Part shown: positions 7,088 through 14,331 of the stretch, piece by piece
Layout of the letters: each line of letters opens with the position of its first letter
Numbering within the stretch: position 1 is the first letter of the stretch
Assembly: GCA_021604765.1 (NCBI GenBank)
Contig: BQJP01000008.1
Coordinates: forward strand, 64,918 to 97,801
Direction: 5' to 3'
DNA length: 32,884 nt
Source of the DNA: Thermodesulfobacteriota bacterium
GTDB lineage: Bacteria; Desulfobacterota_D; UBA1144; Nemesobacterales; UBA2774
Position numbers and translations under genes: made by a program
Notes under the pieces: generated by a model
What the model saw: the letters and a program-made list of their open reading frames with translations, nothing else
Told to the model about the DNA's origin: nothing
Database searches by the model: none

Positions 7088-8449
7088 ATGAAATATTCTA
7101 GAATAGTTAAACAGATTTATGAGGAGGATGGCACACTGTTCTCAAAGCGCCTGTTAATGGTCCTATTAGTACTTCTGTTTAATCCTGCAGCATACGCACA
7201 AGTCCAACTTACTGATACTGAAGCAGGCAAAGAGTTTAAAGCAGGTGATTATGAAAAAGCCCTTAAAGAGTTTTTCGTACTGTTGGATGAGTACCCTGAA
7301 GATTCGGTGATAATCCTTCGTTATATAGGACTATCTTACCATCGTCTAGAAAAATACAGTGATGCTATAAAGTCATATGAAGAAGCTCTGGAAATAGATC
7401 CTCAAAACGCTCCCGTTATTTTTTATCTAGCCTCAACATACTTTAAAACCAGTGAAACTAATAAAGCAAAAGAACTATTTCAAAATGTCATAAGCATTGC
7501 CCCCGAATCCCTCTACTCAGGCTGGGCAGAGAGGTATATTCAGGCAGTTGAGCAACAAGAAACGGTATATGAGAGACCAGGGGGACCAAGGCTATATCAA
7601 GTCTTTCTCCAGGTAGCACCTCAACTTGATTTTAATGTTCCAGAAGCTCCCAGCAATAGTGTTTCATTTAGTGATGATGAGTCATTTAGATTCACAGAGT
7701 ATGCTTCATTGGGATTGAGAACAAAACAGCTCGGAAATTGGTTTTTCGGTACAGATCTCTCTACTTATCAAAGCCAGAATACAAAACAAGAACTAAGGGA
7801 GTTCAATCTCTCTACTTTTGATATTTCTCCTTATATAAACTACACCACGACAGTATTAGGAAAACCTTTCTCCCCAATACTGAGATATAATTTCAACTAT
7901 GCCCTATTAGATTATGATAGCTATAGCAACTCACACTCAATATCGGCAACTCTAAATACAGCCTTTACTGAAAATACCCTGACCGTCCCATTCTATAGAC
8001 TTAGGTTTGATAAATTTGACGATGAGGGTTTTGATCCCTCTATATCCTCTCGTGACGCGACCAACAATGCCGTTGGGTTACTTCAATATTTCTTCTTTAT
8101 GCAAAGAGCGGTAAATACATGGATTGGATACGAATTTCAAAATAACAATGCGGATGGACTTAATTTCAATTACAATGGACATAGAATTACAGCAGGAGTG
8201 TCTGTTCCAGTTTATTGGGGTATAAGAGGAGATTTGAGCGGAGAATATGGACGGGATGATTATCCGGATTTCCAAGGACCTAGGGACAGAGAAACTAATA
8301 GAGGGAGCTTTTTTGGAAGGATTACGCGAAACATTAAGGGCCCTATTTACGGTGCTTTTTCATATAGCTATACAAATGAAAACTCTAATTATAGTGTTCT
8401 TGAATTCGACAGACATATAATAACTTGGTCTATTTTTCTTAGTTATTAA
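7088..8449 (+). CDS. TPR domain plus outer-membrane beta-barrel protein
   Basis: After a signal peptide (KRLLMVLLVLLFNPAAYAQ) come about three TPR units (AGDYEKALKEFFVLLDEYPED, YIGLSYHRLEKYSDAIKSYEEALEI-type and ASTYFKTSETNKAKELF). The remaining 270 or so residues are alternating aromatic/polar strands ending in WSIFLSY, as in an outer-membrane barrel. TPR-barrel fusions often act in export of surface polymers or in assembly (family knowledge; role here unknown). Start choice is difficult. ATG 7088 and TTG 7073 give a 25-residue hydrophilic N-extension and lack a Shine-Dalgarno. GAGGAGG at 7121 precedes an in-frame CTG at 7136, which would give an ideal signal peptide beginning FSKRLL. It is followed after 9 nt by a proline-rich protein gene, so the two are co-transcribed. 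Confidence 0.75.
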   Translation: MKYSRIVKQIYEEDGTLFSKRLLMVLLVLLFNPAAYAQVQLTDTEAGKEFKAGDYEKALKEFFVLLDEYPEDSVIILRYIGLSYHRLEKYSDAIKSYEEALEIDPQNAPVIFYLASTYFKTSETNKAKELFQNVISIAPESLYSGWAERYIQAVEQQETVYERPGGPRLYQVFLQVAPQLDFNVPEAPSNSVSFSDDESFRFTEYASLGLRTKQLGNWFFGTDLSTYQSQNTKQELREFNLSTFDISPYINYTTTVLGKPFSPILRYNFNYALLDYDSYSNSHSISATLNTAFTENTLTVPFYRLRFDKFDDEGFDPSISSRDATNNAVGLLQYFFFMQRAVNTWIGYEFQNNNADGLNFNYNGHRITAGVSVPVYWGIRGDLSGEYGRDDYPDFQGPRDRETNRGSFFGRITRNIKGPIYGAFSYSYTNENSNYSVLEFDRHIITWSIFLSY

Positions 8450-8458
8450 GGGAATATT

Positions 8459-8992
8459 ATGCTTATTAATCGCAGAAAAATAAAAAACTTTCTTGGTATG
8501 TTGCTCATACTACTGATAATGCTTGTCCCATCAGGATTTCTATTTATTCATGAAATTTTTGCTGAATCAAGCATAGAAACCAATGAAGAGATAGACCTAA
8601 GACTAGGAGCAATAGAGGCTCTTGATTCAGTACAACAAATACCCGACTTAATCTTTATTATGGAAACTTTATTAAGAGCTCCGATAACCCAACTTAAAGA
8701 CGGGGATCCGCCTTATAACCAGGAGCCACCTGATGCACAGGATGACTTCAGAAGATCAGTGACACCACCGATTCCAACTTTAGCGCCACCTACAATGCAG
8801 CCGCCCATTCCCCCAGCACCAACTTTAGCACCTCCGCCGCCGCTACCTACTATGCGCCCACCCATGCCACCGCTACCAACACTTGCACCTCCTCCACCTC
8901 CACGACCTACTAGAGATCCAAATCCACCGAATCCACCTAATCCAGATCCACCTATTATTATTGTTCCACCAAACACTCCGCCTAATAATTAG
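8459..8992 (+). CDS. proline-rich envelope protein of unknown function
   Basis: The 177-residue product has an N-terminal hydrophobic segment (about residues 11-35) that is a signal peptide or anchor. An acidic region of about 65 residues follows, then a C-terminal half that is nearly all Pro with Thr, Ala, Leu and Asn. PTLAPP occurs three times in a roughly 20-residue unit, and the end is PNPPNPPNPDPP-like. Such segments form extended rods, as in TonB-like or wall-spanning linkers; no TonB box or TonB C-terminal domain is visible. It sits 9 nt after the TPR-barrel gene in the same operon, so it may span the periplasm next to that barrel (inference). Confidence 0.65.
   Translation: MLINRRKIKNFLGMLLILLIMLVPSGFLFIHEIFAESSIETNEEIDLRLGAIEALDSVQQIPDLIFIMETLLRAPITQLKDGDPPYNQEPPDAQDDFRRSVTPPIPTLAPPTMQPPIPPAPTLAPPPPLPTMRPPMPPLPTLAPPPPPRPTRDPNPPNPPNPDPPIIIVPPNTPPNN
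8764..8976 (+). repeat. proline-codon tandem repeat region
   Basis: This CCN-rich low-complexity DNA encodes three imperfect copies of a roughly 20-residue unit built around PTLAPP and PTM(Q/R)PP. The opposite strand carries a glycine-rich open frame that is only a shadow of it. Confidence 0.7.
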
Positions 8993-9519
8993 TGATTCAT
9001 TCTAATCTTATGGATTTATAGACTTAGTCCGAGGATTGACAATCTACGCATGCGTATTATTTGTATATTTCTCAATATTTATTGAATGCTATAACATTAT
9101 GAGCTCAAATGTAATATAATTGAAGTTGGGTCGGGTCGATCCTAGGAAAATATCAAACTTCCTGCCGGGAGAAAGGTTGGAATAAAGAACTATTTATCTA
9201 TCCCTATTAGATCTTAAGATAAGACAACAGGTTGCATTAATGTCCATTCTCATAAAAAATATGCATTTGATAATCCTTTGTTAAAGCAAGAATGTCTCTT
9301 AGGGATCCCTAATTGCTCCGATGAAACTACATATGAATTTCACCCGTTTTGGTCTAGGGAGAAAGAGAAAATTATTAATTTTTTATCGGGTAATATGATT
9401 GATAAAATTGCAAAGGCAAGAAAAAAATCTGGAAGGCCGTGAAGAGTGGAAATTTATATAGAGTTATCATCTAAAAGAAGTTTCCCCTGAACAAAAGCAA
9501 TAGTTAGAGGAGTAGTACA
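8993..9519 (+). other. 527-nt gene-poor stretch with possible gene remnant
   Basis: No complete gene is visible. It holds a 12-bp perfect palindrome, TACGCATGCGTA (9045-9056), just after a TTGACA (9036-9041). A GAAGTT/AACTTC inverted pair starts near 9122. A start-less open frame runs at 9218-9442. AGAGGAG near the end is the ribosome-binding site of the porin gene at 9520. Confidence 0.5.
9218..9442 (+). pseudogene. orphan open frame without start codon, possible gene remnant
   Basis: The frame between stops encodes 74 residues with credible composition, for example KQECLLGIPNCSDETTYEF and FHPFWSREKEKIINFLSGN, ending in a basic ARKKSGRP tail. It has no ATG, GTG or TTG near its beginning and no ribosome-binding site. 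It could be the 3' remnant of a decayed gene. I do not recognise the family, and chance is possible. Confidence 0.3.
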
Positions 9520-11007
9520 ATGTATCAAATCACAGTAAACATATTTAAGATAACTTATAGATCTTTATCTCTACTTTTTATCCTTCACTTTCTGATAGTA
9601 GGTTTTGGGACAGAAAAAGCTTTTTCGCAGGAGACAACCAGTTTTTCGCAAACTGTTAAAGACCACACAACCCTTGGAGTTAACATAAGGCTCAGGGATG
9701 AATACTGGAACACTTTTGAGAAAAGAGGAACGGACACGGACGCTTCGTATAACTTTTTCCTCATAAGGGCGAGAGCCTTTGCAGACTTCACCTGGGAGAA
9801 GTTCAGACTTCATATTTTAGTACAAGGGGTAAAAGCCTTTGATTTCCCCAGGAACGGAGCTTTCGGACCGGGACCACTTTATTATAATGCCAGTGATCAA
9901 AAAACAGCTCCGGGTAATTTTCAATTCGTAGAAGCTTTTCTGCAGTACAATGATCCAATCGGATTTTACTTTAAAGGGGGAAGAATACCGATAAAAGATG
10001 GAGCGGAAGTTCTTTATAAAAACAAACCGAAACTTAATTGGATAATAAATAAAAGACTTTCCGAAAGACTAATTGGCACATGGGACTGGACAAACATAGG
10101 AAGGAGGTTTGATGGAGTTAGTACGGGTTACCACAACCCCACGTTTGATTTCAATGTGTTTGGATCCTGGGTAACATTCGGAGGCTTTGATTTTGACGAC
10201 GGTTACTGGAAAGACCTCGATAACGTAGTCGTTGTAGGTGGATCAGTTACCCTAAAAGAGGGCGTTCTTCTAAAAAACACTCAGCTAAAGCTATTTAATT
10301 ATTTCTACTTTGACGACAGAGACGTAGCTCAGAGTTTTGCAGGAGACAGCTTGGAAATCAATAATATAGGTGTTAGTGCAGTAGGCGCTTATCCGGCAGG
10401 CCCAGGAGAGATAGACTTGATGCTGTGGCTTTCGTTTCAGTTCGGAAACTTTGGCGACAGAAACCAAAAAGCAGCCGCATTCATCACAGAGGCAGGATAC
10501 CAGTTTACCGCAATGCCGTGGAAACCATGGTTTAGGGCAGGAATAGCATATGCTTCGGGAGACGGTGATCCAGATGATTCTGATAACGGCACCTTCTTCA
10601 ATATGGTTCCTACAAATCACAAGTTTTACGGTTCTGCGGATACAACTGCTTTTAGTAACATAGTAGATACTTACTTTCAGTTTTTATTATCCCCACACAA
10701 GAGGGTCAATTTTGCAGTTGATGGACATCTGTTTTGGTTGGCCTCAGATGACGAAGTCTGGATTGGCGGATCAGGACCTTTTAACGACGCGCTTTTCGGC
10801 TATGCATTTAGAAATCCAGTAGAAGGAAATGATATAGAGAAAGACTTGGGTGGGGAGATCGATTTAAGTGTTAATATAGTAGCTCTGGAGTTTCTGTCTT
10901 TCCAAATCGGTTATTCTCACTTCTTTGGAGGCGACGGTGTGGGTGTGGTTTTTGATAAAAAAGACGATCTCGATTGGTTCTATGCTCAATCTGTAATCAA
11001 TTTCTAG
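9520..11007 (+). CDS. alginate-export-type outer-membrane porin
   Basis: The 495-residue protein has a signal peptide (hydrophobic residues about 18-33, then EKAFSQETT). A long beta-barrel follows, of the kind grouped as alginate_exp (AlgE-like): GVNIRLRDEYWNTF, FFLIRARAFADFTWEKFRLHI, EAFLQYNDPIGFYFKGGRIPI, WDWTNIGRRFDGV, and a C-terminal strand ending in FYAQSVINF with the usual terminal Phe. Many members transport sugars or other small anions rather than alginate (family knowledge), and no alginate biosynthesis genes are in this window. Start ATG follows AGAGGAG by 7 nt. It lacks the six-copy promoter of the upstream island and stands alone between two gene-poor stretches. Confidence 0.78.
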   Translation: MYQITVNIFKITYRSLSLLFILHFLIVGFGTEKAFSQETTSFSQTVKDHTTLGVNIRLRDEYWNTFEKRGTDTDASYNFFLIRARAFADFTWEKFRLHILVQGVKAFDFPRNGAFGPGPLYYNASDQKTAPGNFQFVEAFLQYNDPIGFYFKGGRIPIKDGAEVLYKNKPKLNWIINKRLSERLIGTWDWTNIGRRFDGVSTGYHNPTFDFNVFGSWVTFGGFDFDDGYWKDLDNVVVVGGSVTLKEGVLLKNTQLKLFNYFYFDDRDVAQSFAGDSLEINNIGVSAVGAYPAGPGEIDLMLWLSFQFGNFGDRNQKAAAFITEAGYQFTAMPWKPWFRAGIAYASGDGDPDDSDNGTFFNMVPTNHKFYGSADTTAFSNIVDTYFQFLLSPHKRVNFAVDGHLFWLASDDEVWIGGSGPFNDALFGYAFRNPVEGNDIEKDLGGEIDLSVNIVALEFLSFQIGYSHFFGGDGVGVVFDKKDDLDWFYAQSVINF

Positions 11008-11305
11008 AGTAAAGATATTAAAGGAATTGTTCTGACTGCCTATTTAAAATAACTCTGAGCCTCTTTATTTTATAGTTTGCCTACATATATATTGGAAAGG
11101 CAGCTTTATTAGAAAAAGTAAAACGGGGAAACTAAAAACATTAGTAAGAAAAAAAATCTAAAATCTCCAGGGCTTAGGTATATCTCAAATTGCCAGATAC
11201 CCATTTCTGCATTCAAGATCATAGCATCCCTTACTATTTTAGCTTTATCTTTGATAAGCACTTCTGTGTCTATAATTCAAGTCCGTAATCTGTATCTATA
11301 TAATT

Positions 11306-11336
11306 GAGAGAGCAATCTACTCTCTATCTTTTTTTG
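11306..11336 (+). terminator. orphan intrinsic terminator
   Basis: AGAGAG (11307-11312) and CTCTCT (11320-11325) form a short stem with a 7-nt loop, followed by ATCTTTTTTT. It lies about 300 nt beyond the porin stop codon, so it ends either a long 3' UTR or an unannotated small RNA. Confidence 0.5.
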
Positions 11337-11487
11337 ATAATGCCTCATATGTATCCAAACTTTTTTATGATTTATCGTTCGCAGATAGCTAAAAAGTAAC
11401 TCCAACAATCTCACTACAATCATATCAAATCTATATTCATGCAAAATAGCTGACTGTCTAAGCAGCTTATGTATTTAAAGCTGAGCT

Positions 11488-11531
11488 CTCATAAGGTCTG
11501 TGCGGTGGTTCAAATCCACCCATCGCCACCA
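11488..11531 (+). pseudogene. 3' half of a tRNA-Met gene (remnant or attachment-site footprint)
   Basis: CTCATAA (11488-11494) matches a CAU anticodon loop. GGTGG-TTCAAAT-CCACC (11504-11520) is a perfect T arm, and CATCGCC-ACCA (11521-11531) is the 3' acceptor strand with encoded CCA of a typical elongator tRNA-Met. The matching 5' acceptor GGCGATG, the D arm and a paired anticodon stem are absent upstream. The gene is therefore truncated rather than functional. Confidence 0.75.
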
Positions 11532-11712
11532 TTTAACCTTCCAGAAACTGCTTTTTATATACTGTAAAAACTGCAGATTTATTTAGGATTGCGCCGCTCT
11601 ATAATTAGAAAATTATGAGTGGATAGGACTACATAAAAAGATGCATAAAATAAAGGACCAAAACTTCATTATTATGTTCCAGCAATATTGCAAAAGAACT
11701 TCAGTAATAGCC

Positions 11713-12741
11713 TTAAAACCTCACCCCTAATCCTATCTGAGGACCGGTCTGCCACATTTTATAAACAAATCTATTATCGCCACTCCCGTCAGCATAATCT
11801 ATGTAAAGCACTCTGTAACCAATATAGGGAGTGACACCCCACCACGGGAGCTGATATCCAACATTTGCAACAAAATTCCAATCTATATCTGATGAGAATC
11901 CAAGTCCGAAACCTCCAATGTCAGATTTAATACTCAAGAGCACGTTCTCGGTAAAATCAAATATAAACCGGGTTCCTACAATGAAATCAAACCATGCTTC
12001 GTCAATTTTAATTCTCTGCTTATTAGTACCTAGAGGAGTTTCAATAGTTAGGTTGATTGTGTTATCTACACTTAATATTCGGCCACCACCATAAACATCT
12101 ATTGAAACTGAAGGCCATGACTTAAAATTGTTTGATTTTGTACTACTGCCCAGAGCTAATTCCGCTACTCTATACCCCATAGCTAGATCCATTAAAAACA
12201 TCTTTACCTCGAGTTTGGATTTAAGAGAGCTGATTACTCTAGTCTGGCTATTATTACTAGATAGTTTCATAAAAATAGGATCTAGAAAGAAAATCCACTT
12301 TTTCCACCAAAACTCAAAATGTGCCTGTACACCTACATCAAGGTTATCCCAGATATCACCGAAACTCATATCCACATCTGCTACTGCTCTGCCTTCTCCA
12401 GTCTCACCGTTCATTCCAACAAACCAAAGATAAATAGCTACAAATGACTGCCAATCTTTAGTGCCGTAATAACCGGTTTTATAATCTGGATCAGGATTTA
12501 GACTATTAGAATCAGTATAAATTTCTTCTTCAACAACTTGAGCATACAAAGTATCGATGGTGCTATTAATATCCTCATTATTTTGGCTTAAGTGTTGAAA
12601 GTTTTCGCTGAAGTAACCGTTTTTTGTAATGCTGCTGTCACCAAACGCGGTGATTGGATATGAGAGAACCAAAGAAAAGAACAAGACGGTTATACTTATA
12701 ATACTCAATCTGACATTCCAGTGGCTTTTATAATAGGTCAT
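11713..12741 (-). CDS. outer-membrane beta-barrel protein of unknown role
   Basis: The 342-residue product has a signal peptide (hydrophobic residues about 13-31, then TAFGDSS). A roughly 45-residue acidic linker follows, and then a beta-barrel. The barrel opens with WQSFVAIYLWFVGMNGE, VDMSFGDIWDNLDVGVQAHF and WIFFLDPIFMKLSSN. This pattern recurs in a widespread family of uncharacterised proteobacterial outer-membrane proteins (x-LYxW...G, D-SF-DI-DNLD, D-IYM-L). The last residues, QIGLGVRF, end in Phe as barrel proteins do. AAGGAGATATCGAG precedes the ATG. It is transcribed away from the pqqD-like operon and separated from it by about 390 nt. Confidence 0.75.
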   Translation of the reverse strand: MTYYKSHWNVRLSIISITVLFFSLVLSYPITAFGDSSITKNGYFSENFQHLSQNNEDINSTIDTLYAQVVEEEIYTDSNSLNPDPDYKTGYYGTKDWQSFVAIYLWFVGMNGETGEGRAVADVDMSFGDIWDNLDVGVQAHFEFWWKKWIFFLDPIFMKLSSNNSQTRVISSLKSKLEVKMFLMDLAMGYRVAELALGSSTKSNNFKSWPSVSIDVYGGGRILSVDNTINLTIETPLGTNKQRIKIDEAWFDFIVGTRFIFDFTENVLLSIKSDIGGFGLGFSSDIDWNFVANVGYQLPWWGVTPYIGYRVLYIDYADGSGDNRFVYKMWQTGPQIGLGVRF

Positions 12742-13130
12742 CTCGATATCTCCTTTTCTTGGTTATAAAATATTAAAGATTTATTCTATACAACTATTTC
12801 TTAGGAAACAAAAGCTGCAGCTGCACTCTAAGCGACCATTTCGGGCCTAAATCTAGCTTCTCAACATTGTAAAACAGTTAAGTTTGAAGGTTAAGTCGTT
12901 GTGGTCCTATCCTAAAGACTCTTCCGCCAGATCCTATGCGGGCTCGGTTCTATCTCCTTAACTATCGGAGGTGAGCAACTAATTTGCATCCTCAATGATT
13001 AGAGGTGATTATAGTGGGGTTGTTAGACTTGTCATATAGTCATATATCAAAATAATATTATGCAGGTTGATATTGTAATCGAGCCTATCCATGCGGTATA
13101 TTTAGGCAATAAAATCGGAGCTCTGTAATT
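12742..13130. other. 389-nt divergent intergenic region
   Basis: It separates the minus-strand barrel gene from the plus-strand PqqD/HprK locus. Two small inverted pairs, CTCC/GGAG near 12956-12971 and CCTC/GAGG near 12990-13006, could form hairpins but have no U-tract. A sigma70-like promoter for the rightward locus lies at 13029-13058. Nothing else is recognised. Confidence 0.5.
13029..13058 (+). promoter_or_regulatory. sigma70-like promoter of the PqqD/HprK locus
   Basis: TTGTCA (13029-13034), an 18-nt spacer and TAATAT (13053-13058). The start codon is about 65 nt further downstream. Confidence 0.55.
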
Positions 13131-13388
13131 ATGAATAAACAACCCAAAATAGCTAACGGTATAGATATTAATGAGGTAGAGGACGGTTATGTCATCTACC
13201 AGAAAGAGACAGACAAAGTTCACTACCTAAACAAAACGGCCGTGTTGGTACTAGAATCCTGCACAGGAGGGAACACGATCGCCAACATAGGAACAATCGT
13301 CAAAAATGCATACGAACTTCCAGAAGTGCCCGAAAAGGAAGTTGCAGACTGTCTCGACACACTTTTTCAGGAAGGTCTGATTAAATAA
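13131..13388 (+). CDS. PqqD-like peptide-binding chaperone (HPr-rel-A type)
   Basis: This 85-residue protein has the length and pattern of PqqD-family RiPP recognition domains: an N-terminal strand pair (GIDINEVEDGYVIYQKETDKVHYLN), then TAVLVLESCTGGNTIANI and a helical C-terminal half ending VADCLDTLFQEGLIK. PqqD-like domains bind the leader of a peptide substrate and present it to a modifying enzyme (family knowledge). Here it is followed by an HprK-like kinase and, further on, a nucleotidyltransferase-family protein, as in loci catalogued as HPr-rel-A. It is not pyrroloquinoline-quinone biosynthesis: no pqqA, pqqC or pqqE is present. CGGAG lies 10 nt before the ATG. The kinase frame is open from the stop codon of this gene. 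Confidence 0.85.
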   Translation: MNKQPKIANGIDINEVEDGYVIYQKETDKVHYLNKTAVLVLESCTGGNTIANIGTIVKNAYELPEVPEKEVADCLDTLFQEGLIK

Positions 13389-13450
13389 TTTACGAATGCA
13401 AGTATACTCTGCTAGACACCGCATTCACGATATATACTGAAAGTGAAGAA

Positions 13451-14221
13451 GTGGCGCGTCGTCTTGCCTTTATCGTACACAAAGCCGAACATAACATCTC
13501 CCCTATCAAAAGAGTTTCATTCGAATTGAATGCTAGAAATAATGTATACGAGATACTAAAAGACGGAATGATATGTTTCACTTCTGAGGATCTACCAAAT
13601 TCCATATTCCATCTCCAGTGGCATATGCATCATGAAGCGTTGAAAGATGTTACTGAATCAATACGAATTCATTCTGGGTGTGGGGAACTACACGGGAAAA
13701 GATTTCTCATCGTTGGTGACAAGGGAGCAGGGAAGACTACGTTAATGGTGCGTTTACTGTTCGAAGGGTTTCGGGCAATCACTGATGAGCTGGTTCTGCT
13801 CAGGGACACAAAGGTACTACCGTTTCCAAGACGTTTTCACATTAAACAGGATAGCGTTAGATTGCTTCCTGAGTTAAAGGAATTGTTTGGCTCACTGCCT
13901 TTCAACCAAGCCAATAACGATCAGGGAATGTATTCATTCACCCCACAGGATGCTGGATTTGACTGGAAGATAGATGAAGGCAAATTACGAGCTGTTTTTT
14001 ACCTGGAGCCCAACCACGGAGGAGAAACACGCGTGGTGGAGTGTCCAAAGTATCTGATGGCCCAGAAGATTATGCCTATGACTTTTCTCTCTGAATCTGA
14101 GGATCATATGAAAATTGGAGAGGTTTGTAGGATAATTGATACTGTGGACTGCTATGTTGTCCATATAGGAGATCTTGATGGTGCGGTCTCCAAGTTGAAA
14201 GAAACAATGTCAGCTATCTAA
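13451..14221 (+). CDS. HprK-related P-loop kinase
   Basis: From the first standard start (GTG 13451), residues 89-96 are a Walker A loop, GDKGAGKT, and ITDE at 110-113 occupies the position of the second acidic motif of HPr-kinase-like ATPases. The N-terminal region before the P-loop is the divergent extension seen in HprK-related proteins. It is not a true HPr kinase: no PTS genes are near and the C-terminal HPrK signature is not evident. In related peptide clusters such kinases phosphorylate the precursor (for example the Ser kinase of paeninodin-type lasso loci). The frame is open back to the pqqD stop and encodes convincing protein (YECKYTLLDTAFTIYTESEE). The true start may therefore be a non-standard ATT at 13388 overlapping that stop, after AGGAAGG. 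Confidence 0.82.
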   Translation: MARRLAFIVHKAEHNISPIKRVSFELNARNNVYEILKDGMICFTSEDLPNSIFHLQWHMHHEALKDVTESIRIHSGCGELHGKRFLIVGDKGAGKTTLMVRLLFEGFRAITDELVLLRDTKVLPFPRRFHIKQDSVRLLPELKELFGSLPFNQANNDQGMYSFTPQDAGFDWKIDEGKLRAVFYLEPNHGGETRVVECPKYLMAQKIMPMTFLSESEDHMKIGEVCRIIDTVDCYVVHIGDLDGAVSKLKETMSAI

Positions 14222-14331
14222 TGTGCAATAATCGTTTGCATTACAACATGAAGTAGAAAAAATCCCATGTTTGTAGAGCATTTATGTTTTATGTAAGTTT
14301 TTTGCTATTATTACAACTTTGTAGGTGAAAA

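Larger units (their letters stand above)
11008..11712 (+). other. 705-nt gene-poor stretch
   Basis: No coding frame is convincing. It contains a possible intrinsic terminator at 11306-11336 and the 3' half of a tRNA-Met gene at 11488-11531 (both listed separately). The remainder is AT-rich with no recognised structure. Confidence 0.6.

Noticed and set aside
8713-8976. Glycine-rich protein on the minus strand
   Set aside because: It is the reverse complement of proline codons in the real gene and has no start signals.
9045-9056. Perfect palindrome TACGCATGCGTA as a regulator site
   Set aside because: It occurs once only and sits near no functional gene start, so no claim is made beyond noting it.
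9117-9190. Riboswitch in the gap before the porin
   Set aside because: Only one six-base inverted pair is clear, and it lies more than 300 nt from the gene; no known riboswitch core is recognised.
9520-11007. Alginate biosynthesis locus
   Set aside because: Only the porin is present; no polymerase, epimerase or lyase genes are in the window.
11440-11531. Complete, functional tRNA-Met gene
   Set aside because: The 5' acceptor strand, D arm and a paired anticodon stem are missing upstream of the good T arm.
13451-14221. True HPr kinase/phosphorylase of the PTS
   Set aside because: No PTS genes are nearby, the typical C-terminal signature is not seen, and the PqqD and nucleotidyltransferase neighbours fit HprK-related proteins instead.
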